Assembly: GCA_030220185.1 (NCBI GenBank)
Contig: JASPKZ010007297.1
Coordinates: forward strand, 1 to 64,000
Length of the DNA stretch: 64,000 bases
Origin: Diploptera punctata
Lineage: Eukaryota > Arthropoda > Insecta > Blattodea > Blaberidae
Reading direction: 5' to 3'
A model generated the notes under the pieces. The model ran no database searches, was not told the origin of the DNA, and saw nothing but the letters and a program-made list of their open reading frames with translations. Position numbers and translations under genes: made by a program. This document shows, piece after piece, positions 1-12,598 of the stretch; the first letter of the stretch is position 1, and each line of letters starts with the position of its first letter.

Positions 1-3000
1 TTAAGACAAATGCACTATAACGGAAGTTCGCGGTTGGATTTACATGGAAGTTAGATTTTTAATTAGCGTAGCAACGGAATCCTGGAGTCGATCAGTCGCT
101 AACTGGAAATGAGATGGTACCAGACGCATTTCAGGAATAAGGGCCGCCGTCAGCATTCAGAAACCCCGGGTGTGGACTAACACGTCATGCGGCAATGGTT
201 AAGACAATGCACTAATAAGCCGGAAGTCGCAGGTTGGATTTGCCAATGGAGTTCGGATTTGTTAATTAGCATAGCACGAAACCCTGAGTCGCTCAGTCTC
301 TAACGGAAATGAGATGTGTACCAGACTCATGTTCTGAAGAATGGCCGCCGTCCACGCAGTCAGAAACCCGGGTGTAACGAACACCTCTCATGCTGCAATT
401 GGTTGACAATGCACTATAAGCCGGAAGTTCGCCAGGTTGATTTACACAATGGAGTTAGATTTTTAATTAGCATAGCAACTACCCTGGAGTCACTCAGTCC
501 TCGAACGAATGAGATGGTACCAGACCATGTTCTGGAAGTAATTGGCCGCCGTCACGCAGGTCAGAAAACCCGGTGTAGACGAACACGTCATGCTGGCAAT
601 GGTTAAGACATGCCTATAAGCCGTAAGGTCGCCGATTGGGATTTACATGGAGTTAGGATTTTTAAATTAGTATGCAGTAGCCACGACCCTGGAGTCGACT
701 CAGAGTCTCTAACCCGAAATAAATGGTACCAGACGCATGTTCTGGCAGTAAATGTCCGCCGTCACGCAGGGCCAAGAAAACCCGGTGTAGACGAACACGT
801 CTGCTGGCAATTGGTTAAGAAAGCACTATAAGCCGGAATGGTCCAGGTTGGATTTACAATGTAGTTTGATTGTCTAAAGTTAGCGTAGCACGACCCTGGA
901 AGTTCGAAATCAGTCTCTAACGGAAATGGATGAGTACCAGAGCAATGTTCGGAACAAGTAGAATGGCCGCCGTAACGCAGGCAGAAAACAAAAACCGGGT
1001 GTAGACGAACCCGCATCTGCAATTGGTTAAGACAATGCACTATAAGCCGGAAGGTCGCAGGTTGGATTTACAATGGAGTTAGTGATTTTTAATTAGCATA
1101 GCACGACCCTGGGTCACACAGTCTCCTTACGGAATGAGATGGTACCAGACCATGTTTCTGGAAGTAATGGCCGACGTCACACGCATGTCATAAAACCCCC
1201 GGTGGAGACGACACTTCATGCTGCAATTGGTTAGGACAATGCACTATAAAGCCCGGAGGTCGCAGGTTGGATTTACCATGGAGTTCGATTTTTAAATTAG
1301 CAGTAAGCACGACCCTGGATTCGACTCAGTCCTCTAACGGAAATGAGATGGTACTCAGACGCATGTTCTGGAAGTAATGGCCGCCGTCACGCAGTCGAAA
1401 ACCCGGGTGTAGACGAAACACGTCATGCTGCAATTTGGTTAAGACAATGCACTATCACCGGAATGTCGCAGGTTGGATTTACAATGGAGTTAGGATTTTT
1501 AAATTAGCAGTAGCACACCCTGGAGTCGACCTCCCCCGAGTCTCTCGGAAATAGATTGGTACCAGACGCAGTTCGGGGAATATAGCCGCCGTCACGCATG
1601 TCAGAAAACCCGGGTGTAGACGACACGTCATGCGCAATTGGTTAAGACATGCACTATACGCCGGGAGGTCGCAGGTTGATTTCCAATGGAGTTAGGATTT
1701 TTAAATTAGCAGTAGCACGACCCTGGAGTTCGACTCAGGCTCTAACGGAAATGAGATGGTACCAATACCATGTTCTGGAAGTTACTGGCCCGCCGTCACG
1801 CAGGTCAGAAAACCCGGGTGTGACGAACACGCTTGCTGAATTGTTAAGACGTGCACTATAAGCCCGGAAGGTCGCAGGGTTGGTTTACATGGAGTTAGAT
1901 TTTTAAATAGCAGCCGCACGACCCTGGATTCGACTCAGGTCCTCTAACGGAAATGAGATGGTACCAGCGAAATGTTCTGGAAGTAATGCGCGCCGTCACG
2001 CAGGTGTCAGAAACCGGGTGTAGACGACCACCATGCTGCAATTGGTTAAGACAGTGCACTCATACGCCGGAGGTCGCATGTTGGATTTACAATGGATTAG
2101 GATTTTAATTAGATTAGCACGACCCGGGAGTCGCCTCAGTCTCTAACGGAAATGAGATGGGTACCAACGCATGTTCTGGAAGTAATGGCCGCCGTCACGC
2201 AGGTCAGAAAACCCGGGTGTAGACGAACACGTCTGCTGGCATTGGTTTTAGACACTGCACTATAAGCCCGGAGTCCGCAGGTTGGATTTACAATGGAGTA
2301 GGATTTTTAAATTGCATAGCACGACCCTGGAGTCGAGTCGTCTCTAAGTAATGAGATGGTACCATACGCATGTTTCTGGAAGTAATGATGGCGCCGCACG
2401 CAGTCATAAAACACGGGGTAGACGGAAGCACTCATGCTGCAGCTTCTTTGGTTTAAGACAGGCACTATAAGCCGGAAGGTCGCAGGTTGGAATTTACATG
2501 GAGTTAGGATTTTTTAAATTAGCAGTCAGCACGACCCCTGGAGTCGCACTCGTCTCTAACGGAAATGATATGGTCCAGGACGCATGTTCGGGAGTATGGC
2601 CGCCGTCAACAGTCAGAAACACGGGTGTAAACGAACACTCAGGCGGCAATTGGTTAAGAAACACACTTCACTATACGCCGGAGTCGCAGGTGGATTTACA
2701 TGGAGTTAGGATTTTTAAATTAGCAGTCGCACTACCCGGAGTCGACTCAGTCTCTAACGGAAATGAGTGGAACCAACCTGTTCTGGAATAATGGCCCGCC
2801 GCACGCAGGTCATAAACCCGGGTGTAGACGACACGCATGCTGCATTGGTTAGACAATGCACTATAGCCGGAAGGTCGCGGTGGGATTTACAATGGAGTTA
2901 GGATTTTTAATTGCAGTAACACGACCCGGAGTCGCTAGTCCAACGGAAAGAGATGTCCAACCATGTCTGGAAGTATGGCCGCCGTCACGCAGGTCAAAAA

Positions 3001-6000
3001 CCCGGTGTAGACGAACACGTCAGGCGCAATTGGTTAGACAATCACTATAGCCGGAAGGTCGCAGGTTGGATTTACAATGGAGTTAGGATTGTTAATTAGC
3101 AGCAGCACGCCCTGGAGTCGACTCAGTCTCTAACGGAAAGAGATGGTACAGACGCAGTTCCTGGAAGAAAGGGCGCGCCGTCACGCAGTCAAAAACCCGG
3201 TGTAGACGAACACGTCATGCGCATTGGTAAGAAAATGCACTATAAGCCGAAAGGTCGCAGGTTGGATTTACATGGAGTTGGATTTTTAAATTACGTACAC
3301 GCCCTGGTCACTCCGTCTCTACGGAATGAGATGGTACAGACGCATGTTCGGGAAGTAAGGCCGCCTCCGCGGTCAGAAAACCCGGTGTAGACGAACACTC
3401 ATGCTGCAATTGGTTAAGACAATGCACGATAAGCCGAAGGTCGCAGGTTGGATTTACAATGGAGTTATGATTTTAAATTAGCAGTAGCACGAACCCCGGA
3501 GTACACTCAGTCTCTAACCGAAATGAGATGGTACCAGACCATGTTCTGGAAGTAATGGCCGCCGTCACGCAGGTCAGAAAACCCGGGTGTAGACGACACG
3601 TCATGCTGCAATTGGTTAAGACAATGCACTATAAGCCGGAAGGTCGCAGGTTGGATTTACATGGAGTTAGGATTTTTAAATTAGCAGTAGCACGACCCTG
3701 GAGTCGACTCAGTCTCTAACGGAAATGAGATGGTACCAGACGCATGTTCTGGAAGTAATGGCCGCCGTCACGCAGGTCAGAAAACCCGGGTGTAAGACGA
3801 ACACGTCATGCTGCAATTGGTTAGACAATCACTATAAGCCGGAAGGTCGCGGTTGGATTTACAATGGAGTTTAGGATTTTAAATTAGCAGTAGCACGACC
3901 CTGGAGTCGACTCAGTCTCTAACGGAAATGAGATGGTACCAGACGCATGTTCAGGAAGTAATGGCCGCCGTCACGCAGGTCAGAAAACCCGGGTGTAGAC
4001 GAACACGTCATGGCTGCAATTGGTTAGACAATGCACTATAAGCCGGAGGTCGCAGGTTGGATTTACAATGGAGTTAGGATTTTTAAATTAGCAGTAGCCA
4101 CCGACCCTGGAGTCGACTCAGTCTCTTAACAGGAAATGAGATGGTAACCAGACGCATGGTTCTGTAAGTAATGGCCGCCGTCACGCAGGTCAGAAAACCC
4201 GGGTGTATACGAACACGGTCAATCTGCAACTTTTTGGTTAAAGACAATGCACGATAATCGCCGGAAGGTCGCAGGTTGGATTTACAATGGAGTTAGGATT
4301 TTTTAAATTAGCAGTAGCACGACCCTGGAGTCGACTCAGTCTCTAACGGAAATGAGATGGTACCAGACGCATGTTCAGGAAGTAATGGCCGCCGTCACGC
4401 AGGTCAGAAACCCCGGTGTAGACGAACACGTCATGCTGCAATTGGTTAAGACAATGCACTATAAGCCGGAAGGTCGCAGGTTGGATTTACAATGGAGTTA
4501 GGATTTTTAAATTAGCAGTAGCACGACCCTGGAGTCGACTCAGTCCTCTAACGGAATGGATGGTACCAGACGCATGTTCAGAAGTAATGGCCGCCGTCAC
4601 GCAGGTCAAAAACCCGGGTGTAGACGAACACGTCATGCTGCAATTGGTTTAAGACAAGCACTATAAGCCGGAAGGTCGCAGGTTGGATTTACAATGGAGT
4701 TAGGATTTTTAAATTAGCAGCAGCACGACCCTGGAGTCGACTCAGTCTCTAACGGAAATGAGATGGTACCCAAGACGCATGTTCTGGAAGTAATGGCCGC
4801 CGTCACGCAGGTCAGAAAACCCCGGGTGTAGACGAACACGTCATGCTGCAATTGGTTAAGACAATGCACTATAAGCCGGAAGGTCGCAGGTTTGATTTAC
4901 AATGGAGTTAGGATTTTTAAATTAGCAGCAGCACGACCCTGGAGTCGACTCAGTCTCTAACGGAAATGAGATGGTACCAGACGCATGTTCTGGAAGTAAT
5001 GGCCGCCGTCACGCAGGTCAGAAAACCAGGTCGGAAGACGAACACGTCATGCTGCCATTGGTTAAGACAATGCACTATAAGCCGGAAGGTCGCAGGTTGG
5101 ATTTTACATGGAGTTAGGATTTTTAAATTAGCAGTAGCACGACCCTGGAGTCGACTCAGTCTCTAACGGAAATGAGATGGTACCAGACGCATGTTCTGGA
5201 AGTAATGGCCGCCGTCACGCAGGTCAGAAAACCGGGTGTAGACGAACACGTCATGCTGGCAATTGGTTAAGACAATGCACTATAAGCCGGAAGGTCGCAG
5301 GTTGGATTTAACAAGGAGTTAGGATTTTTAATTAGCAGTAGCACGACCCTGGAGTCGACTCAGTCTCTAACGGAAATGAGATGGTACCAGACGCATGTTC
5401 TGGAAGTAATGCCGCCGTCACGCATGTCAGAAAACCCGGGTGTAGACGAACACGTCATGCTGCAATTGGTTAAGACAATGCACTATAAGCCGGAAGGTCG
5501 CAGGTTGGATTTACAATGGAGTTAGGATTTTTAAATTAGCAGCAGCACGACCCTGGAGTCGACTCAGTCTCTAACGGAAATGAGATGGTACCAGACGCAT
5601 GTTCTGGAAGTAATGGCCGCCGTCACGCAGGTCAGAAAACCCGGGTGTAGACGAACACGTCATGCTGCAATTGGTTAAGACAATGCACTATAAGCCGGAA
5701 GGTCGCAGGTTGGATTTACAATGGAGTTAGGATTTTTAAATTAGCAGCAGCACGACCCTGGAGTCGACTCAGTCTCTAACGGAAATGAGATGGTACCAGA
5801 CGCATGTTCTGGAAGTAATGGCCGCCGTCACGCAGGTCAGAAAACCCGGTGTAGACGAACACGTCATGCTGCAATTGTTTAAGACAATGCACTATAAGCC
5901 GGAAGTCGCAGGTTGGATTTACAATGGAGTTAGGATTTTTAAATTAGCAGTAGCACGACCCTGGAGTCGACTCAGTCTCTAACGAAATGAGATGGTACCA

Positions 6001-8718
6001 GACGCATGTTCCGATCTAATGGCCGCCGTCACGCAGGTCAGAAAACCCGGGTGTAGACGAACACGTCATGCTGCAATTGGTTAAGACAATGCACTATAAG
6101 CCGGAAGGTCGCAGGTTGGATTTACAATGGAGTTAGGATTTTTAAATTAGCAGTAGCACGACCCTGGAGTCGACTCAGTCTCTAACGGAAATGAGATGGT
6201 ACCAGACCAAGTTCTGGAAGTAATGGGCCGCCGTCACGCAGGTCAGAAAACCCGGGTTGTAGACGAACACGTCATGCTGCAATTGGTTAAGACAATGCAC
6301 TATAAGCCGGAAGGTCGCAGGTTGGATTTACAATGGAGTTAGGATTTTTAAATTAGCAGTAGCACGACCCTGGAGTCGACTCAGTCTCTAACGGAAATGA
6401 GATGGTACCAGACGCATGTTCTGGAAGTAATGGCCGCCGTCACGCAGGTCAGAAAACCGGGTGTAGACCAACACGTCATGCTGCAATTGGTTAAGACAAT
6501 GCACTATAAGCCGGAAGGTCGCAGTTGGATTTACAATGGAGTTAGGATTTTTAAATTAGCAGCAGCACGACCCTGGAGTCGACTCAGTCTCTAACGGAAA
6601 TGAGATGGTACCAGACGCATGTTCTGGAGAAGTAATGGCCGCCGTCACGCAGGTCAGAAAACCCGGGTGTAGACGAACACGTCATGCTGCAATTGGTTAA
6701 GACAATGCACTATAAGCCGGAAGGTCGCAGGTTGGATTTACAATGGAGTTAGGATTTTTAAATTAGCAGTAGCACGACCCTGGAGTCGACTCAGTCTCTA
6801 ACGGAAATGAGATGGTAACCAGACGCATGTTCTGGAAGTAATGGCCGCCGTCACGCAGGTCAGAAAACCCGGGTGTAGACGAACACGTCATGCTGCAATT
6901 GGTTAAGACAATGCACTATAAGCCGGAAGGTCGCAGGTTGGATTTACAATGGAGTTAGGATTTTTAAATTAGCAGTAGCACGACCCTGGAGTCGACTCAG
7001 TCTCTAACGGAAATGAGATGGTACCAGACGCATGTTCTGGAAGTAATGGCCGCCGTCACGCAGGTCAGAAAACCCGGGTGTAGACGAACACGTCATGCTG
7101 CAATTGGTTAAGACAATGCACTATAAGCCGGAAGGTCGCAGGTTGGATTTACAATGGAGTTAGGATTTTTAAATTAGCAGTAGCACGACCCTGGAGTCGA
7201 CTCAGTCTCTAACGGAAATGAGATGGTACCAGACGCATGTTCTGGAAGTAATGGCCGCCGTCACGCAGGTCAGAAAACCCGGGTGTAGACGAACACGTCA
7301 TGCTGCAATTGGTTAAGACAATGCACTATAAGCCGGAAGGTCGCAGGTTGGATTTACAATGGAGTTAGGATTTTTAAATTAGCAGTAGCACGACCCTGGA
7401 GTCGACTCAGTCTCTAACGGAAATGAGATGGTACCAGACGCATGTTCAGGAAGTAATGGCCGCCGTCACGCAGGTCAGAAAACCCGGGTGTAGACGAACA
7501 CGTCATGCTGCAATTGGTTAAGACAATGCACTATAAGCCGGAAGGTCGCAGGTTGGATTTACAATGGAGTTAGGATTTTTAAATTAGCAGTAGCACGACC
7601 CTGGAGTCGACTCAGTCTCTAACGGAAATGAGATGGTACCAGACGCATGTTCTGGAAGTAATGGCCGCCGTCACGCAGGTCAGAAAACCCGGGTGTAGAC
7701 GAACACGTCATGCTGCAATTGGTTAAGACAATGCACTATAAGCCGGAAGGTCGCAGGTTGGATTTACAATGGAGTTAGGATTTTTAAATTAGCAGTAGCA
7801 CGACCCTGGAGTCGACTCAGTCTCTAACGGAAATGAGATGGTACCAGACGCATGTTCTGGAAGTAATGGCCGCCGTCACGCAGGTCAGAAACCCGGGTGT
7901 AGACGAACACGTCATGCTGCAATTGGTTAAGACAATGCACTATAAGCCGGAAGGTCGCAGGTTGGATTTACAATGGAGTTAGGATTTTTAAATTAGCAGC
8001 AGCACGACCCTGGAGTCGACTCAGTCTCTAACGGAAATGAGATGGTACCAGACGCATGTTCTGGAAGTAATGGCCGCCGTCACGCAGGTCAGAAAACCCG
8101 GGTGTAGACGAACACGTCATGCTGCAATTGGTTAAGACAATGCACTATAAGCCGGAAGGTCGCAGGTTGGATTTACAATGGAGTTAGGATTTTTAAATTA
8201 GCAGTAGCACGACCCTGGAGTCGACTCAGTCTCTAACGGAAATGAGATGGTACCAGACGCATGTTCTGGAAGTAATGGCCGCCGTCACGCAGGTCAGAAA
8301 ACCCGGGTGTAGACGAACACGTCATGCTGCAATTGGTTAAGACAATGCACTATAAGCCGGAAGGTCGCAGGTTGGATTTACAATGGAGTTAGATTTTTAA
8401 ATTAGCAGCAGCACGACCCTGGAGTCGACTCAGTCTCTAACGGAAATGAGATGGTACCAGACGCATGTTCTGGAAGTAATGGCCGCCGTCACGCAGGTCA
8501 GAAAACCCGGGTGTAGACGAACACGTCATGCTGCAATTGGTTAAGACAATGCACTATAAGCCGGAAGGTCGCAGGTTGGATTTACAATGGAGTTAGGATT
8601 TTTAAATTAGCAGTAGCACGACCCTGGAGTCGACTCAGTCTCTAACGGAAATGAGATGGTACCAGACGCATGTTCTGGAAGTAATGGCCGCCGTCACGCA
8701 GGTCAGAAAACCCGGGTG
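1..8718 (+). repeat. 205-bp tandem satellite array derived from SINE-2
   Basis: Head-to-tail repeats of one unit; the landmark GCACTATAAGCCGG recurs at 6913, 7118, 7323, 7528 and 7733, exactly 205 bp apart, giving about 42 units. Units from about 5.5 kb onward are nearly identical; units in 1-3500 carry many single-base indels. The monomer aligns in order with SINE-2 at 11195-11490: GGTTAAG, AAGCCGGAAGGTCG, AGGATTTTTAAA, GAGTCGACTCAG, CTCTAACGGAAATGAG, CCAGACGCATGTTCTGG and GCCGTCACGCAGG. The SINE B box (GGTTCGAGTCCCGG) is eroded to GGTTGGATTTACA, so the pol III promoter is probably dead. Short open frames here only reflect the repeat. The array runs off the left edge of the window. Confidence 0.96.
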
Positions 8719-8746
8719 TCAAGAAAGATGGGAACCTTAAGGTAAA
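8710..8746 (+). repeat. SINE-2 3' tail at the right edge of the satellite
   Basis: After the last GAAAACCCGGGTGT the sequence leaves the satellite consensus and reads TCAAGAAAGATGGGAACC. SINE-2 at 24823 reads TCAAGAAAAAGTGGGAGCC in the equivalent place. The last unit therefore runs into a normal SINE 3' end, as expected if the array grew inside one SINE copy. Confidence 0.75.
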
Positions 8747-9184
8747 GAAAACAACAAGAGTAAATCAGTAATTCCTACTGCCCATACGAAAAGAGGAATT
8801 CGTTTTAGTTTTATTCTCGCGGGCTTTATTTCCTACTACCCAAGGCCAAGCAGAATTTTTATCTTTATTTTTAAGGATGAAAATCTCAAATAGTAGCCTA
8901 CATTTGTGAGCATTGTGGAAATGACATCTTGTGTAATTACATAATTCCGACATGTTCATTTGTTTATAGTAAATTATAACTATGATACTGATTGAAGAAT
9001 AATAAAAAAGTCTTCTTTTTCAATTACGTTCGTAGTTCTTTCCTTACTTTAGCTGAGTCTCTTTCTTTGGAGATACCGTATATTTACTTGCCTCACGTTA
9101 CCCGGGACTTAATAGGGACATGTTCTGTTCAGAGAGGATTTTTTAATTATTGATCTTATACAAACATATTTGGCCGTACAAGGG
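8747..9184. other. No recognised feature
   Basis: AT-rich sequence without a convincing coding region. A short stretch near 9066 (GAGATACCGTATATTTACT) resembles one near 10909 (GAGATACCGTTTATTTACT), so it may be part of an old, unclassified interspersed repeat. Confidence 0.4.
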
Positions 9185-9452
9185 CATGGAGGGTCTCCCT
9201 GGATGAGTGATCAACTCAATGGCAAGGTCACCTCCAAGAGAACACGAACATTTAAGGCAAGGCAAATATGATATGGATGATTATGATGATCAGATGATGT
9301 TCGAGGAATATTTGGGCATTAATGCCCAAACATATGTCATATCGGTGAAAAAAAACTCCGAAAAAAAGTAACCCATTAAACTTGTCCCTACCGGGGATGA
9401 ACAAGGAAGTGCTGCATCTGAGAGAACGATACTAGACCACAGTGTGGAATAT
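9185..9452 (-). mobile_element. Degenerate SINE-1 with an alternative 3' tail
   Basis: Read on the minus strand, the tRNA-like head is still visible (CCCCGGTAGGGACAAG; TGTGGTCTAG at the 5' end), followed by the remains of the TTTTTCTGGG body and an ATCATC-rich stretch. The distal part (GGGTCTCCCTGGATGAGTG, near 9189) matches the reverse complement of 61330-61375, not the usual SINE-1 tail, so this is a subfamily with a different 3' end. It is old and heavily mutated. Confidence 0.6.
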
Positions 9453-9849
9453 CACAGTTCTATTGTCTGTAAACAAATGGACATTCGAAATTACATCATT
9501 GTACAAAATGCCACATTTACGAATCTCTCCCCAAGATAGGCTACTATTCAGCATATTTCATCTATTTATGATAAAATATAATATATTAATATGGTATATT
9601 CTCAAACATCAAGACTTTAAAAATATTGTTTAATCAATATTAGAGTTTTATTGGCTGTAGGCGAATGGACACTACTTAAATCGTTCAATATAATGCTCTC
9701 AGGCATAACTCGAAAATATAGGCCTACTTTATTTATAGGATATTCTACAGTCGGGGATGCATTGAGATTTTTGGGCTAAAATTTAGAAATTGGTGGATGT
9801 TTCGAGAGGTTTTTAAAATGCAAAAAATGTTGTTTGAAGTTGATTTTTA
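9453..9849. other. No recognised feature apart from one TAGGCCTA
   Basis: AT-rich, no supported gene. It contains the palindrome TAGGCCTA at 9719-9726. Confidence 0.4.
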
Positions 9850-10505
9850 GAAAATATTGGAAGTGGAAGAATTCAAATAACCAGAGATAATAATTACGAA
9901 CAGGAATGAGACGTAGAAAGAAATTAAACATAGGCTGAACTCTAGAAACGCATGCATTATGCGTTCTGCTCTTTCTCCATACGTCTCCACGTGGGATAAG
10001 GGTGTTTCATCCTAAAAAAAGTCTATAAACCTCAGCCAGGTTTGAAACCCCGTTATTGTGTATTATAGGCACTCTTTCGATCTCAAATTCCTTAAAATAT
10101 TTTAAACTAAAAACAGAATGGTAATTCATGCAATTATATTCATGCGAAACATGATCTCTTGCTTTAAGAGGGAATAAAGTGCTTTGGAAAATGTTTCAAC
10201 CAAAGAGAGTCGAACAGACATATGAAAAGAGAAAACCACACAAAATGAGCTACGTGGTTTTTATTGGAAACCAGACGTATCAATAACAGTTAAGCCTCTA
10301 AAATTGGGATAGGAAGGACACGTGGCAAGAATAGGAGAATGAAAAGTGAGCTCTGAAACTTATTGTAGGAGAACCAGAGGTGAAATGCCTAGTAGGTAGG
10401 CCAAGAATGAGGTAGGAAAATTACATTAAACATGATATGAGAGTATTGAATTATACATGAAAAGATTGAAAATATTGGTTAAGTGATATTTGGTCTACTT
10501 GCATA
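9850..10505 (+). mobile_element. Decayed LINE-A 3' fragment, interrupted
   Basis: 9850-9966 aligns with the region just after the LINE-A reverse transcriptase (GAATTCAAATA...ACAGGAATGAG...AAATTAAACATAGGCTGAA). After about 160 foreign bases it resumes near 10134 with CATGCGAAACATG, then CAAAGAGAGTCGAACAGA, AAGAATGAGG and CATGATATGAGAG. Stop codons and indels break every frame. It corresponds to the LINE-A C-terminus seen better at 14630-15145. Confidence 0.75.
9985..10062 (-). mobile_element. SINE-3 fragment inside LINE-A
   Basis: GTTTCATCCTAAAAAAAGTC and TAAACCTCAGCCAGGTTTGA match the tRNA B-box side of SINE-3 at 34850-34900 (TTCCATCCTAAAAAATCC; GGCCGGGTTTGAACCC). It sits within the break of the surrounding LINE-A copy and probably caused it. 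Confidence 0.55.
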
Positions 10506-11180
10506 AAGTCCTCTATAAGTAATTGAATAACGTTTTGAAATGTCCATAGAGGAAATTCGGCCATGTCATAAAAATGTCCTCATTTTGAATGATTCACTGT
10601 GAAAAAAGTCCTTTAAGAATGTCATCTAATAAATTTGTCCATTTCCCTAAAAAGTCTAAGATGAAATTTCCTTTGTTTGAATGTTTGAAAGGAAAGTTAC
10701 GAGAAATTTATTGTGATTTCAATTCTTAACGTAATTGTAAAAGTTACCGGTATGTAATGCAATAAAAAAAGGTTACATATATTGTTCATCTCGAGGATTA
10801 TTATATAACGTGAAATGGTATGATATTGCTCTAAGATACCGAGGAATCTCTTTCCTATCCTTGCATTCTTGGTAATTAGTAACAATATCGAAAATTCTCT
10901 GTTGATTATTGAGATACCGTTTATTTACTGACCTCTTAACATTTTAAGGATCCGGGTTACTAAATGTTATGTTTATGATCGCTGTTATTGTAATTGTTTA
11001 ATGAGTGCCATGCGATGTGCCACCACAAGTCGCTGAAATTAAGAGTGGTATTCTTCAACTATATTATTCGTACGCTGTCTGCCATTAATTACTAATTCAT
11101 AGACTTCCAGGTCTCAAGAGGAAATCTAGGGGAACTGCTCCACTTCGCTCTCTTGCCGGATGATCAGTAATATATGCCAC
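10506..11180. other. No recognised feature
   Basis: AT-rich, no coding region supported. The 62-codon frame at 10697-10885 on the minus strand has no recognisable domain and is probably chance. Confidence 0.4.
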
Positions 11181-11194
11181 TTCAATGCAAGATG

Positions 11195-11490
11195 CCGTAG
11201 CGTAGTGGTTAAGGCACTGAGCTACAAGCCGGAGGGTCGAGGGTTCAAGTCCCGTTGGGGTCAGGATTTTTAAACTGACCCAAACCCTCTGGCGGCACTA
11301 TGGCCCTGGGGTCGACTCAGCCTCTAACGGAAATGAGTGCCAGACGCTTGTTCTGGGGGTAAAGGCGGCCGTCACGCAGGGCTGACAACCCGGCTGACAT
11401 AAAGTGCCGATTGTCTAGAAAAAGTGGGAGTCTTAACCTCCTCCTACTACCCGAAGGGCCTCCGGGCCTGTTGTGGGATCACTTTACTTA
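11195..11490 (+). mobile_element. SINE-2, near full length, with TSD
   Basis: The tRNA-like head has an A-box region TAGCGTAGTGGTTAAGG and B box GGGTTCAAGTCCC, followed by a tRNA-unrelated body (CAGGATTTTTAAACTGACCC, CTCTAACGGAAATGAG, GGCGGCCGTCACGCAGG) and the tail AAAAAGTGGGAGTCTTAACC. It is flanked by CAATGCAAGATG (11183-11194) and CAATGTAAGATG (11491-11502), a 12-bp TSD with one mismatch. This is the reference copy for the satellite at 1-8718. Confidence 0.9.
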
Positions 11491-11502
11491 CAATGTAAGA
11501 TG

Positions 11503-12299
11503 TCCAACATATTATCCACAAATCTTTCATTTAATAAATCCCAAACAAATTGCAAGTCATTTAGCAAAATAATGACAGTACTATAATGTTCTGTATGTGG
11601 TTCTTTACTTCAGGGTTCTTAATGTCCAAATATTGTGCCTTCAGACACCTGTCGACTACTTCTTCTTCTTCACTTCATGGGCTAGGCAAATTGCCTGTTC
11701 CGCCTCACAGTTGTTCTGTCCATCTTTTCACTGACCTTCCTATATTCATTGAACATCTTTACTTGTAGTTAAATGCTTCTTTTGGTAGTCTTGTTACATT
11801 CATTCTTTTGTCGACTACATTTCTCCATATTGCCTGATTGATGTGGAAAAGACACCCACTCACTTGTGCCTAAGGGAATGTCAGTCGACAAACATTCATT
11901 TTGGCGGTTTCAAAATCACACATTGTACGTGTACGATTCCATATGAGATTTAAATGTGTTGTATAATTTTTTATATCATTATATATAGTGTGGTGTTTTC
12001 AATCTTATTTGCAGTTAAGCAATATACTAAAGGCAATACAAAACCTCCAACAATTCCAAGCAAGCAATATGAAAAGCTGAAAGAATTGATTTGGTGCAGT
12101 TTTAAACGTACCGTCAGTAAAAATCATGTTACTCAGAGCCAAAAATTATAAATTTCTATAGGTGGGAAATATTAACACTCGGCTTTAATCCTTAACATAC
12201 GAGTCAAAGAACATGAAATTTTCTCTTCTCAATATTTGTTTTGTTGTACGGTTTAACTATGTCAATTTATCTTATTTATTGTGGATGTAACAGTAAGCT
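11503..12299. other. No recognised feature
   Basis: AT-rich. The small frames at 11586-11768 and 11954-12151 have no known motif and I do not support them as genes. Confidence 0.4.
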
Positions 12300-12304
12300 A
12301 AACG

Positions 12305-12598
12305 TTTTTATAGGAAGCCAGATATAATAAGAACAGTTAAGTCTCTTAGACTGCGATGGGCAGCACATGTGGCATGAGTGCTGAATGAAAGGTACATGGA
12401 AGCTTCTTGTAGGAAAACCAGAGAGAAAACGCCCAGTTGGTAGACCAAGAATGAAGTGAAAGAATAACATTAACCATAATTTGAGGGAAGCAGATTATAC
12501 AGGGCATTATTAGAAAACATTAGCTCAGGATAGGATATATGGAGAGCTTACGTCCGCGCGGCCATGAACCTACGGGTTCGATAGAGTCAGTTAAATTG
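12305..12598 (+). mobile_element. LINE-A 3' end, decayed
   Basis: Begins at the codons for the YRKPDIIRTVKS block and runs through the RLRWA, GRPRMKW and AQDR blocks to the terminal ATGAACCTACGGGTTCGATAG. Single-base losses and stops interrupt the frame. No (GTAA)n tail is kept. Confidence 0.85.

Noticed and set aside
316..6594. Open frames of 60-97 codons in the first 8.7 kb
   Set aside because: They repeat the same peptide with the 205-bp period and come from satellite DNA; indels alone decide where they open.
1..8718. CRISPR-like array
   Set aside because: The repeat is continuous at 205 bp, without unique spacers, and the context is eukaryotic.
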